Assembly: GCA_004335635.1 (NCBI GenBank)
Contig: QAXH01000769.1
Coordinates: 1 to 64,000, forward strand
Direction: 5' to 3'
Origin: Chloromonas sp. AAM2
Lineage: Eukaryota; Chlorophyta; Chlorophyceae; Chlamydomonadales; Chlamydomonadaceae
Length of the DNA stretch: 64,000 bases
Part shown: piece by piece, positions 1 to 13,172 of the stretch
Layout: every line of letters starts with the position of its first letter
Position numbering within the stretch: position 1 is the first letter of the stretch
The notes under the pieces: generated by a model
The model's input: the letters and a program-made list of their open reading frames with translations, nothing else
Told to the model about the DNA's origin: nothing
Databases searched by the model: none
Translations under genes and position numbers: made by a program

Positions 1-180
1 TTTGCACTTGCCAGAACGTATCTGCTTTTCTGTGCAAGGCTAAGGCCTGCCTTTTAATATGGCTCTACAACGATGCGACTGTAGATGAGCATTCACAGTC
101 AATGCACGCACTAGGGTGTGACACTGATATGACTACTGATTTTGCAAGGTGGCTTCCTCCTCTGCCTACGGTGCTTCCAG

Positions 181-3100
181 ATCATGCGCTGCGCTGAGGC
201 TGTGGCGCTGGAGGAGCAGGCGAGGGAACAGTGGCAGCTGCTGGGCAGCCCCGCACTTGTGGACGCGTCAAACTACTACCTGAGGAAGATAAACAACCTG
301 GTGAGGACCACAGCAATTTCGACTTCTATTTCCGTCATCCTGAAGTCATCCTTGCCATGATTGTTTTCTGGCCCCTGCGTTGTACAGGGATTTTACCTTG
401 GAAGGGGTCCACAGGTGCCACGTTGCCCGCACCAACTTGATCATTTTAGTTTGGTGTGTGTCACAAGATGGAAGGCGGCCAGTGCGTGGGAGAGGTCGGA
501 TAGAGTGTGTGCGTGTTTGTGCAGGTGCTTGCGCCGCGTGTGACAGCGGGCCAGGCGCGGTCGCTACTGGCGCCCTTCCTGCAGCTCACCAAGGTAAGCT
601 TGACAGGAAGACGTGAAAATGAAGATTTTTCTTGGACACCAGTCTTCAACCGTGAAATCGCCTTGTATGGGTCAGATTACCATGAAACAAAGACGAAGTT
701 CAGTAGACTGGATTAACGAACCAGGCCCAGCCTCAGGATCAACTCGCTCACGGAGGCGTACCGCTTAATACCAGGCCATGCTGGGGCTGTTCTGTGTGGG
801 CATGTCTGCGGGCGTGTCTGAACGATGCCGATTCATGCCACAGCTTCGAGCCGCACCTGCATCACCGGTGTGCCTCACACTGCCGTTCAAGCAATGCCTG
901 CTGCCGCCTGATGCTTTCTTCCTCTGCCTGTGGCGCAAGCACATGTTCTACATTTTGCCGCTGTGCTCTGACTCACAGTGGTGTGCTCAGTCTACTCTCA
1001 ACAGGCAGCTGACCGTTGTCTTTGACTAACATTTTTGCAAGTTTACGTGTTTCCTGCACAGATCAGCCTAGTGCTTACCCAGAGCCAGTCCGCCCTCACC
1101 GAGCCCATCTTCCCGCTGACGGTCATCAAGGTCACGCTCATGGCGGCGGGGTTCAAGCAGCACTTCGACAGCAAAATGGTGAGAGGCGCGAAGCAGGGAC
1201 CATTTGGAAACACGATGCACTGATGTTATACGTTGCTGGCCCTGGTAAAGGCCATGAGCGCCCAGCATCCCTCCCTTTGCCGCAACGTCTTTGCTGTGCT
1301 GCCGATTGCAAGACGTGCTGTCTTGTGCCACCGATGGAATCTGATTTGAATTGCAACCTGATTTTGTGATCACTGACCTATCCTCTGTCAGATCCTAGTT
1401 CCTACACGAGTTGGATGCAAGTTCCAGAGACTTGCTCTGTACTAGGAAACCCTGCCAGCTTTCATTGGCAATCTCATGTTGTTTTGGCCTGCCCTCTGTC
1501 GAATCCAGCTGGCTGTCAGGTCACCTGGCTGCTGCCCGCAGGTGAGCAACCTGACTGAGCTGTGGCGCCTGAGCGTGTGTGGCTTCCACACGCACGACTT
1601 CAAATCCCTGCCCTCGGTGCGCCCCGGCTTTGAGGTACGGGTCATGGACGCGCCGAGGTCAAGGGAGGAACCCATCGGGGACGACAAGATGGACCAGCTG
1701 CCGCCCAAAGGTGAGGCTGAGGGACAAGGGAAGGAAGGAGGCACGGGTTACACGTAGATCCGTTTCTGTTGCCAGTACTGGTCTTGAGGCAGCAGCCTGC
1801 TCATTCTAACAGAGTCAGAGTCTTCAACTTTGTGTGATTGCGGCCAGTCAAGTGGGTGAGGTGTGAGTGGGGCGTGGAGTGGGGCGTTGACGCGCCATTG
1901 TGCATTCATGTCGCTGTACAGGAATGCCGCTGTCTGTAATGCAGTGCACGGCACGGTTGTACGCAAAGTAGCAAAGTAGCTCTCGCTGCTTCGTGGCAAA
2001 GTAGCTCTCTGAGGAAGCAATCCAGTGCTTGCGAATCTGTGCTGCTCCGTAGATGATGTTCGCTCCTGCTGCGACGCGCCACACACTCAAACGTACCCCT
2101 ATGGCCCTGTCCTGCTGTGCGCAGGTCGGCTTCTTGACCTGGCGCTGCAGGTTGGCACCGACAAGCCTGCTGAGCAGTGCGAGATGCGGCCCGCCCGCGT
2201 CCACCTGGGCGCCTGGGCGCCGTTGATCCGGGACCTGCACGTGCGCTCGCCACCCGGTGTGGAGCTGTGGACCGGCGCCAGGGACGAGCGGGACATGTTC
2301 AGGAAGCTCACGGAGGCGGGACTGCAACAGGTGGGGCAACACAGGCAGGGCAATGGAGCCGAAATTGCCCTGGAATGCTGTGAGCATGTGTGCCTGATCA
2401 TGCATTTCGTCTGATCTGCTATTCAACAATCTCCAGTCAGTAACTTACGAACCAGGCAGTGATGTGCAGGTCTGAGCATCAACAGGTCAACTTGAACAGG
2501 TCTCATTGTCCTGATTGTCGCGTCCCTGCTTTCCTGTGTGCAGTTCACTGTTTCGTTCACCACGGACCAGCAGATGTCCATCGCTGTCTCTCCCGTGGAT
2601 GGCGGCGCCCAGGGCCCCTTCTTGCCGCTGCCTCCCGTGTTCGCATTCGTCATGGCGGGCGGAAGGGGCGGGGCGGGGGTGCGCGTGCATGGCATGCACG
2701 TGGCGGAGTCGGTACGTGCACCAGGCCATCACCACTGATCAGACCACACCTGCACCCAGGTTGCTGGCGCTTGTGCTGGCACTGTCCCCTATCTCGGGCA
2801 CTCAACCAGTGCTAGTTGACGTGTGTTGTGATGCCTCTGTGCCTCGGTCACTGGGGACATCTAGTGCTATCGGCTGCCGAACCCGGCTCTTGCTTATGCC
2901 CACCACCCCATGCATTGCACATTCATGGCTCGCAAAGGGGCAGTCAGTCAGGAGCATGGCACGCAGCTGCTCGGGTGACTTGTCCGGCTTGCGCTGTCGA
3001 TTGATCCATCCAATAGCATGAGGAAGCGCTTGATGAAGCGATGCACTCGGCCTTCCCATCCTGTCCCACCGTTGTGACCGTGTGCAGGTGCGAGCGGGCA

Positions 3101-3442
3101 ATGTGCAGGGCTGGGACCTGGACTTCATGGACGCAGAGGCAACCGAGGGGGAACTGGTGCGGCGGGTGGGACTGAGGGCTCCAGGAGACCGCACAGGGCG
3201 TCCTGACCTTGACTGTCATGTTTTAGCCTCCAACATAAGCACTTGGGAGATGCACCAAACCCTCCGCCTGTCGTGCGCAGGGCCGGCTGTACACGTCGTA
3301 CATTTCCTTCTACCGCACACAGCTGCCAGCGGATGCACGCGGACCCGGGGTCACAGGGACAGAGGAGGAGGAGGAGGAGGCTGGAGCTGACCTGGACCTG
3401 GAAGAAGCTCACGGAGAGGCGTCGCTGGGCTCCTTGGACTGA
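181..3442 (+). CDS. Unrecognised multi-exon gene, possibly 5'-partial
   Basis: I do not recognise this gene. Eight exons fit one continuous frame: 181-300, 525-593, 1062-1178, 1542-1710, 2125-2330, 2544-2711, 3088-3165 and 3281-3442, each bounded by AG acceptors and GT donors with matching phase. The inferred protein starts with a helical stretch (IMRCAEAVALEEQ, SNYYLRKINNL). The middle looks beta-rich, with a Gly-rich segment near FVMAGGRGGAGV. It ends in an acidic run (six Glu) and SLGSLD before the stop. No membrane segment, signal peptide or catalytic motif stands out. The first exon opens at an acceptor at the window edge, so the true start is probably upstream. Exon boundaries are seen; function is unknown. 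Confidence 0.6.
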
Positions 3443-6065
3443 AGTTGGAGTCTGTCGAGTTACCGTGTTGGTTCAGAACAGGACATGTTGTTGCATTGGC
3501 AGGAATCCATCCAGCTAAAGGCACAGAAATTGTCCTGGGGCTCGGGACAGGCACAGAAGCTTCACTGGGATTCTTGACCTGAAGCAAGAGACTTAAAAAG
3601 TTTGAAGAAAGTTAAACTTTCAGTGGCATGATTTCATTCAGCTGAGGGGAGCCAGAAACTTGGTTTTGCAGGCTGCTGTGTTGCAGAAAACGAGATGTAT
3701 ACACGTAGACAACGCTGGCATGGTAACATCCCGTCATGCCCTTAGTTAGAGCAGGGCAAACTAAGAGCAGACATGAGGTCTAACAGCCAAGCAGGTCCTG
3801 ATATAACAAGCGTCCTACAGGTAGTTGGGTTGTTTGTGTTCTGCTGTCTGCAGCCTTTGTCATGGCCCCCTGCCACATTGTTCCGCCATTTCCCCTGGCT
3901 GACCATGGACTTCCTTGCATCGCAGACTTTGTAGTTCTGGCAGCGTGGCGTCACACAAGTGTATCATAGCAGCTGTGCACCTCATACCGTACCGTGACCA
4001 GTCATAGGATTGGTTCACAAGTTCATAGGATTGAAGCTGGTTAACCTCAGCACGCTACGCAAATGTGTTACTTGAGTTCCATGAGTTTGGCACTGTATTC
4101 CGGCATGCAGAGGTGTGCAAATGCTCCTGTCACCGCCACAGTCTGAGCAGTGGAGGTTGTGGGGCGGCCGAGTTACACATCCGAGTCCAGCAGTCCCACC
4201 AGTCCAGCAGTCCCATCAGTGGTATAGCAGGGCTGATCGACAAGCGAAAGGTGGTTGTCAGGTCGTTGGAACCCAGCCTAGCTCATCAACATCCTCATTA
4301 CATGGCTTTTCATAGTTTAACCCACGGTACTGCAGCTAGACACAATATCTCTTCAAGAATTACGCGCCTGACAAATGTTAAGCCAAGAAAGCTCACTGGT
4401 AGCAGGGTGCAAAGTACGAATGTCATAACTATTTCATCACTTGATTTCATCGTGTCATGAGCACGGCACTGCCTGTGAGCAGGGTGTGTTGCACTGCTTC
4501 CTGGTGCTCACCTAGCTTCCAAGCACGCAGTGTTGCCTCAAGAGATAATAATACTTTTCTATCATGCAAGTAAAAAAGTTTACGTATGTTTCTATTGAGC
4601 CCCGCTATAAATGGCACTGGCTAGCCGATGGGGTCCGGGCATGTGCCCGGACAACGCCTGCTTTGCAGGCTAAAAAATCCGGCTTCGCTGGACTGCCCAT
4701 TCAGAGGATTCCGGGAATCGACCAAAACGTCCGGGTCCCGGACGGGATGAAGCTCCCTGGTGGCCTCACCAACAGTCTTAAGATGGACCACTATACTATG
4801 GACCACTTAACAAGCATACATGTATTGAGCCACTGTAGTACGTCTCTCTCTCCAGAGAGATGTATATAACCAGTTAAGGCTAGAAGGGTAAACCTTCGCA
4901 GACGTTTCCCACACTGGTTGAGATGGACCATGCCAACAGCGTGATCTACCCTGGCACCACCATCAAGGTCACACTGGATAACTCCCAGTAAAGAGGCGGC
5001 CAGATGATGGGCGGACGCTTGCCGTGTTGTCACTACGCACATGTTCATTTCGCACACTGCCGAGCCATATCCACAAATGCAGTGCCAGATAGGTGGATCC
5101 ACAACGAGGTGACAATGACGGTACCGCATGCCAGCATGAACCGCATACCAGCGTGACTGTCAAAGACATTACATCGTCTCTTCAGTATATTTGTGTTGAA
5201 CGCAATAGTGCTGGTGTTAGACGATGGGGCTTCGTCAGATAGGCCTGAGTCTTATGCAAGGTATTGGTAAGAAGGGAAGAACTAATGCTGTACTGCTGTG
5301 GGTGAGGTGGATGGACTTGCCTGCGGCTGAGCAACCGATTAAAATTTTGCTGTCAAGGTTTATGGTCCGTTGCACGGATACAGAACTTGCTTGCTTGCAT
5401 TCGACACCTCGCACAAAAATTGTGGCAGGCAGTGTGGCCTGCAGCAAGCATAAGGCATGTCAGGGCATTACTTGCCAGGCAGCACGAGGTCAATTTGAAA
5501 TCACAATGAGCTCATCAGGCATGTCAGGCATCCTTAGCCAGGTGCAGCTGCATGCATAGTCTCTCTTGCCTGCGCCATCCCTTCGCAAGGCGGTGGCTGC
5601 GGCCTCTGCGATGCCATGCAGCAGGTACGAAGCGACACGGGTCACGGACGCGGAATATGCGCGCGTGACAACGTGTTGTCTGGTTGTATGTCAGGTTGCA
5701 CAGGGTGTGCGACAGCAACAATACGCAATCGTCACAAGCCAGTGCGACAGCGTCAGCAGGGTGTCGGCGGTGCATTACGTTGTCACGTGACAGGCTGTGG
5801 GGCGTCTACGGGCGCAGAACACGAGCATGCTTAAGAGAGTCAGGCAACTGGAGCACTTGGTGGCGACTTACATTACCGAGTTCTGAGACCTGGTATACCT
5901 CTCACTGGACGTGTACCAGTTCAGACACCAACAGCACATCCCAGTGTCACGCCACACTGATGCAGACGCAATATTTGCAATCTCTTGCCATGCCCACACT
6001 CCAATTCCCTGAGGTCGTCACCTTGTCCCTGTTCCCACACTGGTTCCAGTGCTATTCCAGGAAAT

Positions 6066-6084
6066 TGTCCCAGAACTGTCAAAC
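6066..6084 (-). repeat. Dispersed 19-nt core repeat, copy 1
   Basis: Minus-strand copy of the core GTTTGCCAGTTCTGGGACA with one mismatch, followed on the + strand by a run of Ts. The sequence beside it also contains CACTGGTTCCAGTG, shared with the copy at 30045. Confidence 0.85.
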
Positions 6085-6212
6085 ATCTTTTTTTTTTTAC
6101 ATCATTCAAAACATGCATTCCTATGTCCGCACCTTGTTTCACTTGTATGTGAGTAAAGGCGTCGCTGTACGTTTGATCTGTCTGTTTGAGGATCGTCCAG
6201 TAAAAAAAAAAA

Positions 6213-6231
6213 AGTTTGCCAGTTCTGGGAC
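6213..6231 (+). repeat. Dispersed 19-nt core repeat, copy 2
   Basis: Exact plus-strand core, preceded by a 12-13 nt A-run. It is inverted relative to copy 1, with the two homopolymer sides facing each other across about 130 bp. Confidence 0.85.
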
Positions 6232-6734
6232 AGTTCACGTGTGTGTGATCTTAGAACCGCCTGTCTCAAACCACTTTGTTTTTTACAGTAGCGTCCGTTA
6301 CACTGCTGGTTTTACATTTAGCTAGCAGCCACTCAACTTCAACTGACTGTATGCCACTCACAACGGCGACATCCCAGCGTAGAAAGCCTGACAGAACCAA
6401 GCCCGACCATGCTTCAAGCCCAAGTAACATTTGAAAGGAATAACAAGCCTAAGGTCCGGTAGTTTTATACGCACGCCTGAATTCAACAGGACCAACTAAA
6501 CCTCAGCATGCCAACTTACACGTCACACACGATTGGTTCAAGGTCCAGCCGGGTCAACGTGCACTCTCACTCACATCTCCAACACTAGTCTTGTGTTTGT
6601 CTGTTTTCAGTCCACACAACTTTTCCCAACCAATCACAGGAACGAAAGCTTGGACTTTCGAATTTGCAGGTGCAGTGACTGAGCCGCGAAGCAAGTGGTA
6701 CGCCAAGCTGTCAACTGGCCACTGCTGGAGGCCG

Positions 6735-9700
6735 TCACTCTACTTCTGGTGTCCCCGCGTCCTCAGGTATGTCTTCAACCTCCCCCTCGGCCCCCACCTC
6801 ATCGCCCAGCGCCAAGACGGCCTCGGGGTTTGCGGTCAGCGCGGCCGTTGTGGTGTCCTGCAGCTCTTTGAGCAGCGCTGGGTCGGAGCGGAGCAGCTCC
6901 ATGGCACGCTCGCGACCCTGAGCGCACCAACACACAGCAGGAATACTTGCAACATGTACATGAGCAGTTGAACACGAGCAGTTCAAAGCAACAAACAGGA
7001 TCTGCAACATGCTGTGATTTCTGCCCCCGTCCTGTGTGACAAAGGTTGTGAACAACCAGCCTGTCGGACCTCGCCAGATGCCCATTGTTCCGTAAGTGCA
7101 GTGGCATGTTGGGGCAGATGATCAATTAAGCATGCCAGCTCGATTGAGCACTTAATTGTCACCTACCAGCCCTGCATTGTGCCCCTTCTCCCCCTCCCAC
7201 CTGCCCCAGGCGTTTCTCCCCCAGGTAATACCACGCCCCCCGGCGTTGAATGACGTCAATCTCCTCGGCGGCGTCCATGAGAGCCCCCATGGTGTCAATA
7301 CCGCGTGTGAAGATGATGTCAAACATGGCCTCCCTGGACGCGCGTACAAGCAAGCACATCAGGCACACAATAGAGTGCAATTGACAACTGAATGGATTGC
7401 CAGTTAAATGTCACTGAAAGCGGATGCCTGAATCTCAATCAATCCTCCATGCATATGTGCAGTGGTCGCCTGATCTGAATGCCCAGGTTTTGTTTTTGAA
7501 GAGTGATTTCGTCAGAGACCTTGACCTTGTGCCTTTGAACTTCAGGTACAGGTGGCAAGTCGTATACTGTTCTTTTCACCCTGCCTCTGGATGCCGCCTT
7601 TCAACACCTGGCGTGGACATGATAAGAGCATGCAGTCTTGAAGTACTGCTCACCTGAAGGGCGCAGCGACCTTGTTCTTGACGATCTTTGCCTTGACCTT
7701 GATGCCGACGGCCTCCTCCCCGACCTTAATGGTTTCCTTCTTCCGCAGGTCGATGCGCACCTGAGGCACACCACAAGGACAGATTGTCCAGAGTTGGTCA
7801 GGATGGTGTCAGCAGAAGTCAGGGCTCGAGTATGCCGCGTCTGTGCCTTACCTCCTGATGATTAGAAAGCAACTGTGCAAGCCAAAGAGTAACGGAATGG
7901 TTACAACAAGGTAGCAGCTAAACGCCAGCAAATGCGACTGTGGCAGGTCTTTTGCCGAGCACAGATGCGCATCATTCCGGGCTGCCTCATGGTGCAGGGC
8001 TGTGACATGGCTAGGGCTGTGCTGCACTCACGCTTGAGTAGTACTTGAGCGCCATGCCACCGCTGGTTGTCTCGGGACTGCCGTACATGACACCGACCTG
8101 CATGGGGGTGCGGGCAGACTTGAGACCCTACCAGTTGAGCTACTTTTTCTGTGTGCAACGCTGATATAGCTTGTTATGGTGTTGTGGTGGCGTGACGTGC
8201 AGTTTGTGTACAAATAGCGAGGGCATGCAGGAGAGTTCAATGCAAGCATTTGGTCGCAAAACGGGAATAAGAGGGTACCTTTGTTTGGGTATATTGGATG
8301 CCTTGTCTGATTTGGATGCCCTGCCCACTTGCCCATTACCACGCAATTGCAGCCCTGGCTGCTCAGCCCAAACTACCTTTTGCCTGAGCTGGTTGATGAA
8401 CATGATGGTGCAGTTTCCCTTGCTGGCCGTGCCGATGAGCTTCCTCAACGCCTGACTCATCAAGCGCGCCTGGTTGCCGACCTGAAAGCAACAGATCGTG
8501 CACCAACACACGAAATGCCATCGCTTGATTACACAACCAGAAGCACCATACTTGCACCCCTGTTGTGGCCACAACATGCGCAGCTTTCAGACCTCCTTTT
8601 GATCGCCCATTTGCACCTGACAATCCGTCCTACCCACGCCAGCCTCCCATGCCCCTCTCCCTTGTGCCCACCCGCAACAGCCCGTCCATACAACTGTTGC
8701 AACCTGCGTTGAGCACCCCTGCAGCACTCCCCTGGTCTGCTGCCCCTGTCTCCTCGTACCCTCGGCCCACCTCTGCTGGGGCGTCAATGGCGACTAATCA
8801 ACCTGACCAAAACCAAGATTCTCTCTCATCTACCACAATACATGCCAGTACCTAGTGCTGAACCCCTGTGAAGCCCCGTCTGATGCCCGGTCCACCCCTG
8901 CGCCGCACCTGTGCCTGCCCCACGTCCCCCTCCAACTCCGCCCTGGGCACCAGCGCACTGACGCTGTCCACCACGATCAGGTCCACGCCGCCACTGGCCG
9001 CCATCATGTCCACAATGTCCAGGGCCTCCTCTCCGTATGTGGGCTGGGCGGCGATCAGGTGGACGATGTCAACACCAATACGCTGAGGACAACATGCAAC
9101 AGGCCAACAAGGACATGTGATTTTTAAACACATTTGCCCTGCTTGTGGTTTTCTAAATGTTTGTACCCTGCCTTTGTGCTGCAGCTATCATGGCTTTTGA
9201 TGCGCCTTTGTGTGGCGCTTTGAGCATATGCATGGCCCGCACATACCTTAGCATGCTCTCTATCCAAGGCCTGCTCCACATCCACAATCATAGCGGTGCC
9301 GCCCGTCTTTTGGACCTCCGCAATGGCGTGGAGGGCCAGCGTGGTCTTGCCACAGCTCTCCGGGCCATAGATCTGCACGATACAGCCGCAATCCCAGCAA
9401 TTGATTCAAATCAGGGATGTTCAGGGATGACTGTAGGCACTATGGGAGACGTGTAGGTCACCTGGTCTGGTTGACTCGTGCAGACGGTTCTCTGAGCCGA
9501 ACAGAGTAATTCCGGCGGAACTAAAGCTGTTAACTACAAACATCAGGACGTCCCTGGTGACGATCCTTAGGTAATGCGGTCAGGAAGACCAACACCCACC
9601 TCCACCACCCTGCCCCTCGGATAGCCCCCTCCCAGCGCCACGTCTAGAGACAGGCAACCACTGCCAAACCGTTGCCTGCATGAGCAATGTCATAGGTAAG

Positions 9701-10298
9701 ACTCTGCAAGCATCTGAGGCAAATAAGACTGGCGAGTGTGCCAAGACAGATGAACGGCCGCAGCAAACGCCACATATGAATGCATCGTGCAGGGCACACA
9801 GGGCCACAACACGAATGGCAACTAGCTGTCCCATTTGCATTGCATTCCCACGGTTGTCCACCGCCTCCCTCACGTGGCTTCATATGGTTTGTCTCCTTGA
9901 CGCATGATGCTGCCCTTTCCATGCTTGGCTGATACCTCGGCAATAGCATCCTCCAGCGCTTTGAGCTGCACAAGGACAAAGGCCACGACCTAATTATCTG
10001 CGGGCGCTTGGGTCTCTAGCCAGGTCAGTTGATTTGGCACAGCATGCCGGCCATGCTGCGTCGAAAAGGAAATATCCCGTGATCTGACCGTTCTACCTTC
10101 AAAAGAGCATAGGGTTGGGGCCATACATACCTTAGCGTTCTTCTCAGGATCATGACCATTGTTAGCACCTTGCCCAGTGCTGGTGGGCTGCCGGGCGCGG
10201 CGTGCGAAGGCAGCCACCATCCTCGGCTTTACAAGCGAGTGTCCGGTATGCGCAGGTATCCGCGTGCCTCGTGAGTGCAAGCTTTGCTGCATTTGCAT
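6735..10298 (-). CDS. recA: RecA recombinase, bacterial type, organelle-targeted
   Basis: Strand-exchange ATPase for homologous recombination, expected in chloroplast or mitochondrion. Ten exons (10298-10131, 9965-9874, 9675-9600, 9372-9247, 9082-8909, 8481-8377, 8097-8032, 7760-7654, 7333-7201, 6917-6735) join in frame to about 409 residues. Visible motifs in order: [22 protein letters not shown], Walker [10 protein letters not shown], the VDVEQALD segment carrying the conserved catalytic Glu, Walker B LIVVDS, the L2-region [36 protein letters not shown], and an acidic C-terminal tail ending TPEVE. The first exon adds a basic, Ser/Arg/Gln-rich presequence of about 55 residues, as expected for a transit peptide. 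A second in-frame Met at 10220 would shorten it by 26 residues. Walker A has Cys where bacterial RecA usually has Ser. Family assignment is very secure; the target organelle is inferred. Confidence 0.95.
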
Positions 10299-11322
10299 TT
10301 CGAGCTAGGGTTATGCCTCGGCTGGCTTTTACGTCTGGCTTTCCCTCTTCTTCTCCAAAGAGAGCGAATTATGATGTGATTGGGAAATGATCAGGACGTA
10401 AGCCATGCGCCCTGAACAACACGCGTCGTAAACAGATGCACACGAAACGTTTCTAGCTGTTCGACACCGCCGGCTTAGCTCGATTCAAATCTCGGACAGA
10501 CGAACATGTCACATGCCGGAAGGACCTCTGTCGCTGACAATACTCACACCTTACTTACATTCGCGCAGGCCACGAGAAGCCAGTGATCGTTCCGAGGCAC
10601 AGGGGCCACCATCATCAAAGAGCCTGGCTTCTCACTCATGAGAGAACGTAACAGTCGATGCTGCCAGCTGCCAGGAACGAGGCCCACAAACATGATAAGT
10701 CGTGGTGGGTCGTTACATCGTTCCAGTGGCGTGCCGCAGCAGCCCTGGTCAGGCGTACAAGCAAATGAAATATGCGATAAACAACAGTTTGCACCCGTGA
10801 TTGGTCAGTGTTTTTTATACTCTCTCAAACACCAACACTCACAACAGGACGTGCAAGTGACAGGTGTATGCAGGTGACATGTGTGGCACTGGTACGCAAG
10901 TTTTGTATGCAAAGCAAGCAAACAATCAAGCAGCTCGAGCAAAACGGCAAGGTTGGAAGCAACCAGACCCACCACCCGGCACGCCTGAGCAGCATCCATG
11001 TAGGGCGGGTGGGTGGGGTGCACAGATGCAGACTCAAGTCTGCAACAAAATGTTAGTCGTCTTGTAGACATTTCCTTTACACCTCCCGAGTCTATTCGTG
11101 AGAGACTGCAGCTCGCGGTTCCGTTACACTCCACCACCTAGTAGTTTAGCCCTGCCCCTGTAAACAACTGCACTGACCACAACCCAGATACAGACTCTGT
11201 GCTAGGCGTTTGCGTACATTGACCTTCATCACCTGCCTGACCGGGAAAAAAAACTTTGGCCTGTGACAACAGCAACTGAGAAGGAAGTCACATCCTGCCC
11301 TTCAACATCAGACCTTTGTGCC
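10299..11322. other. Intergenic, start of recA to end of FAD oxidoreductase gene
   Basis: No gene recognised. It contains the upstream region of recA. A segment of about 46 bp (about 10820-10865) recurs almost exactly at 14793-14838. A TGTAA on the minus strand near 11073 could serve the oxidoreductase transcript. Confidence 0.5.
10820..10865 (+). repeat. 46-bp dispersed duplicate, copy a
   Basis: The block beginning CTCTCTCAAACACCAACACT and ending near GACAGGT recurs at 14793-14838 with two visible differences. The two copies flank the FAD oxidoreductase gene in the same orientation. Confidence 0.8.
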
Positions 11323-13127
11323 CTATTGCCGTGCATGCAACGCCTCTTCCCGCTCCTGCTGCTGCTCCTCACTCAGTGTCTGCCGTCGGTACATCTCCCC
11401 TGTCTGCAGCTGCGCCAGCCCATCCCACGTGTCCACAGCCCAGGGGCCCCCTTCCTCTTGTTTACCACTTGCTCCCAAACTACTCCTCAACACTGCAAGA
11501 CTCTTGATGTCCAAGGGCAGGTCTACCAGTGGCACGGACAACAACAAGTCAGCTGCGCCTTTAGCCAATAGAGGCGTCAGGTGCCATCCATCATGAAAAG
11601 TGGCAACCGGTGGTGGCATCGGACCCTGGCTGGCTGCCTCTGCTGCCTTTTCACTTGAACGCTGAGCCTGCTGCCCCGCAGAAGTGCCTGTGTTTTGCTG
11701 GACGCCTTGAGTGCTGCTGCTGGCCAGCGGCTTGACATCAGTGGGCTCCACCGGTGCCAACGAGCTGCTGCCAGCTGTGCAAGCCACCAGTACCCGTCCT
11801 TCCTCAAAGCCGGGGTGCCAGCCCAGCACAGGCAGCCCATCAGGTGTCACCACATCCCAGGCAGTTGATACGGTTGGGATCAGTTGTTCCTCCTCGTCCT
11901 CCTCGTCCCCCGTTGCATCCTCAGCACGTGTACCCACGGGCCTGCCCAACCCACGCACAAGCTGCGCTGCTTGCTGACATTCTTTGGCCAGCACATGTGT
12001 TCTACTCCTACCACTGCTGCTGCTGCCACTGCTGCTCCTGCTGTTGCTGCTGCTGCCAACGCCAGCTGGCCCAGCTGTGCCAGTGGCTGATGGCTGCAGC
12101 TGCCAACAGGAGGTCAGCAGCCGCTGGCCCGGCGACAGACCGGTTAGCTTGCACGTGCCGGCCGCCCCTGACCGCGGAAACAGAACCCACTGACTGTCCA
12201 CACGGGGGCTGTCGTCAGCAGTGACCGCTGCACCTCGGGTCCGGCTGCCACCCGGTGGGGTCCCAGTAGGCTTCTGGCCTGTGCCCTGGCTTGAGGGGAC
12301 AGTCGGCTGTTGTGTGTCAGGTGTGTCGGGTGTGCACCAGTGCCTGACGAGGGGCAGGCTGGACAGGTCCGGGGAGGAGGTGCAGCGGAGCGCGGGGCGA
12401 TTACGCATCTGCTCAACAGCCACATGACACGACCAGAAGGGTCAGCGTACTTGTGCAGCAACGCTTTACTGGCTGGCAGTAAACTCTGAGGCGAAGAATT
12501 GCAGGAATGGTCTTCTTCTTTAAGGCGCGCCTGACTTTGTTGGACCACAGTTCACAATGCGTCTGTTGCCTGTCTGTATGCACTTCAGCTGGGCAAGGTA
12601 CAACGAGAAAAGCATTGGCTGAAGCACACAAGCCTTGGTATGGTCTTGATCCTCACCTTGAGTTCTGTGTCCAGTCCCCACAGTCTCAGGCAGTCAGGTG
12701 CCCATGCCCCGGGCGCCAGCAGCACCTGCTCAGCCTCAAAGAGGGACACGGCATCGGGTTGCAGCCGCGAGGACGCGCGCACGCGCACGCAACTGCCAAG
12801 GTCCTGCCAACCTGCATGATAGCGATATGACACAGGCCCAGGCGTAACAGGCGGCAAGGCGGCCTCCAGTGACTTGAGATGCACGTGGGCGGCACCTTGT
12901 GCATCTAGCATATGCGTCTGATGCACACAGGTGTGAACATGGCTGCTGCACATGATTGCACTGAGGCGTCATGTTGGCACAACTCGACCTGCCAGTGCAG
13001 GGTCCAGGCCTTCAACGTGCCTCTCACCTCTGAGCAGGAGGTTTTCTCTGTGCAGTGCACCGGCCCTCTGGGCGAGTGTTCGCAGGGCCCCGGCCGCTGC
13101 CACAGCATTCACTACACCACCATCAGC

Positions 13128-13172
<45 letters not shown>

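Larger units (their letters stand above)
3443..6734. other. Intergenic stretch with two copies of the dispersed repeat
   Basis: I find no convincing exon here. Open frames are short and lack consistent splice-site partners. A short ORF (4923-4991, MDHANSVIYPG..., 22 residues) sits downstream of a TATA-like run near 4865 but has no further support. Two inverted copies of the window-wide 19-nt repeat lie near 6066 and 6213. Possible poly(A) signals for the minus-strand recA (TTACA on + strand) lie near 6285-6515. Confidence 0.5.

Noticed and set aside
4600..4760. Structured element suggested by the GGGCATGTGCCCGG palindrome
   Set aside because: The palindrome is short and isolated; no surrounding RNA-gene features could be supported.
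8127..8145. tRNA D-arm-like sequence on the minus strand (GTAGCTCAACTGGTAG)
   Set aside because: No anticodon arm, T-arm or acceptor stem follows; it is within a recA intron next to an exon.
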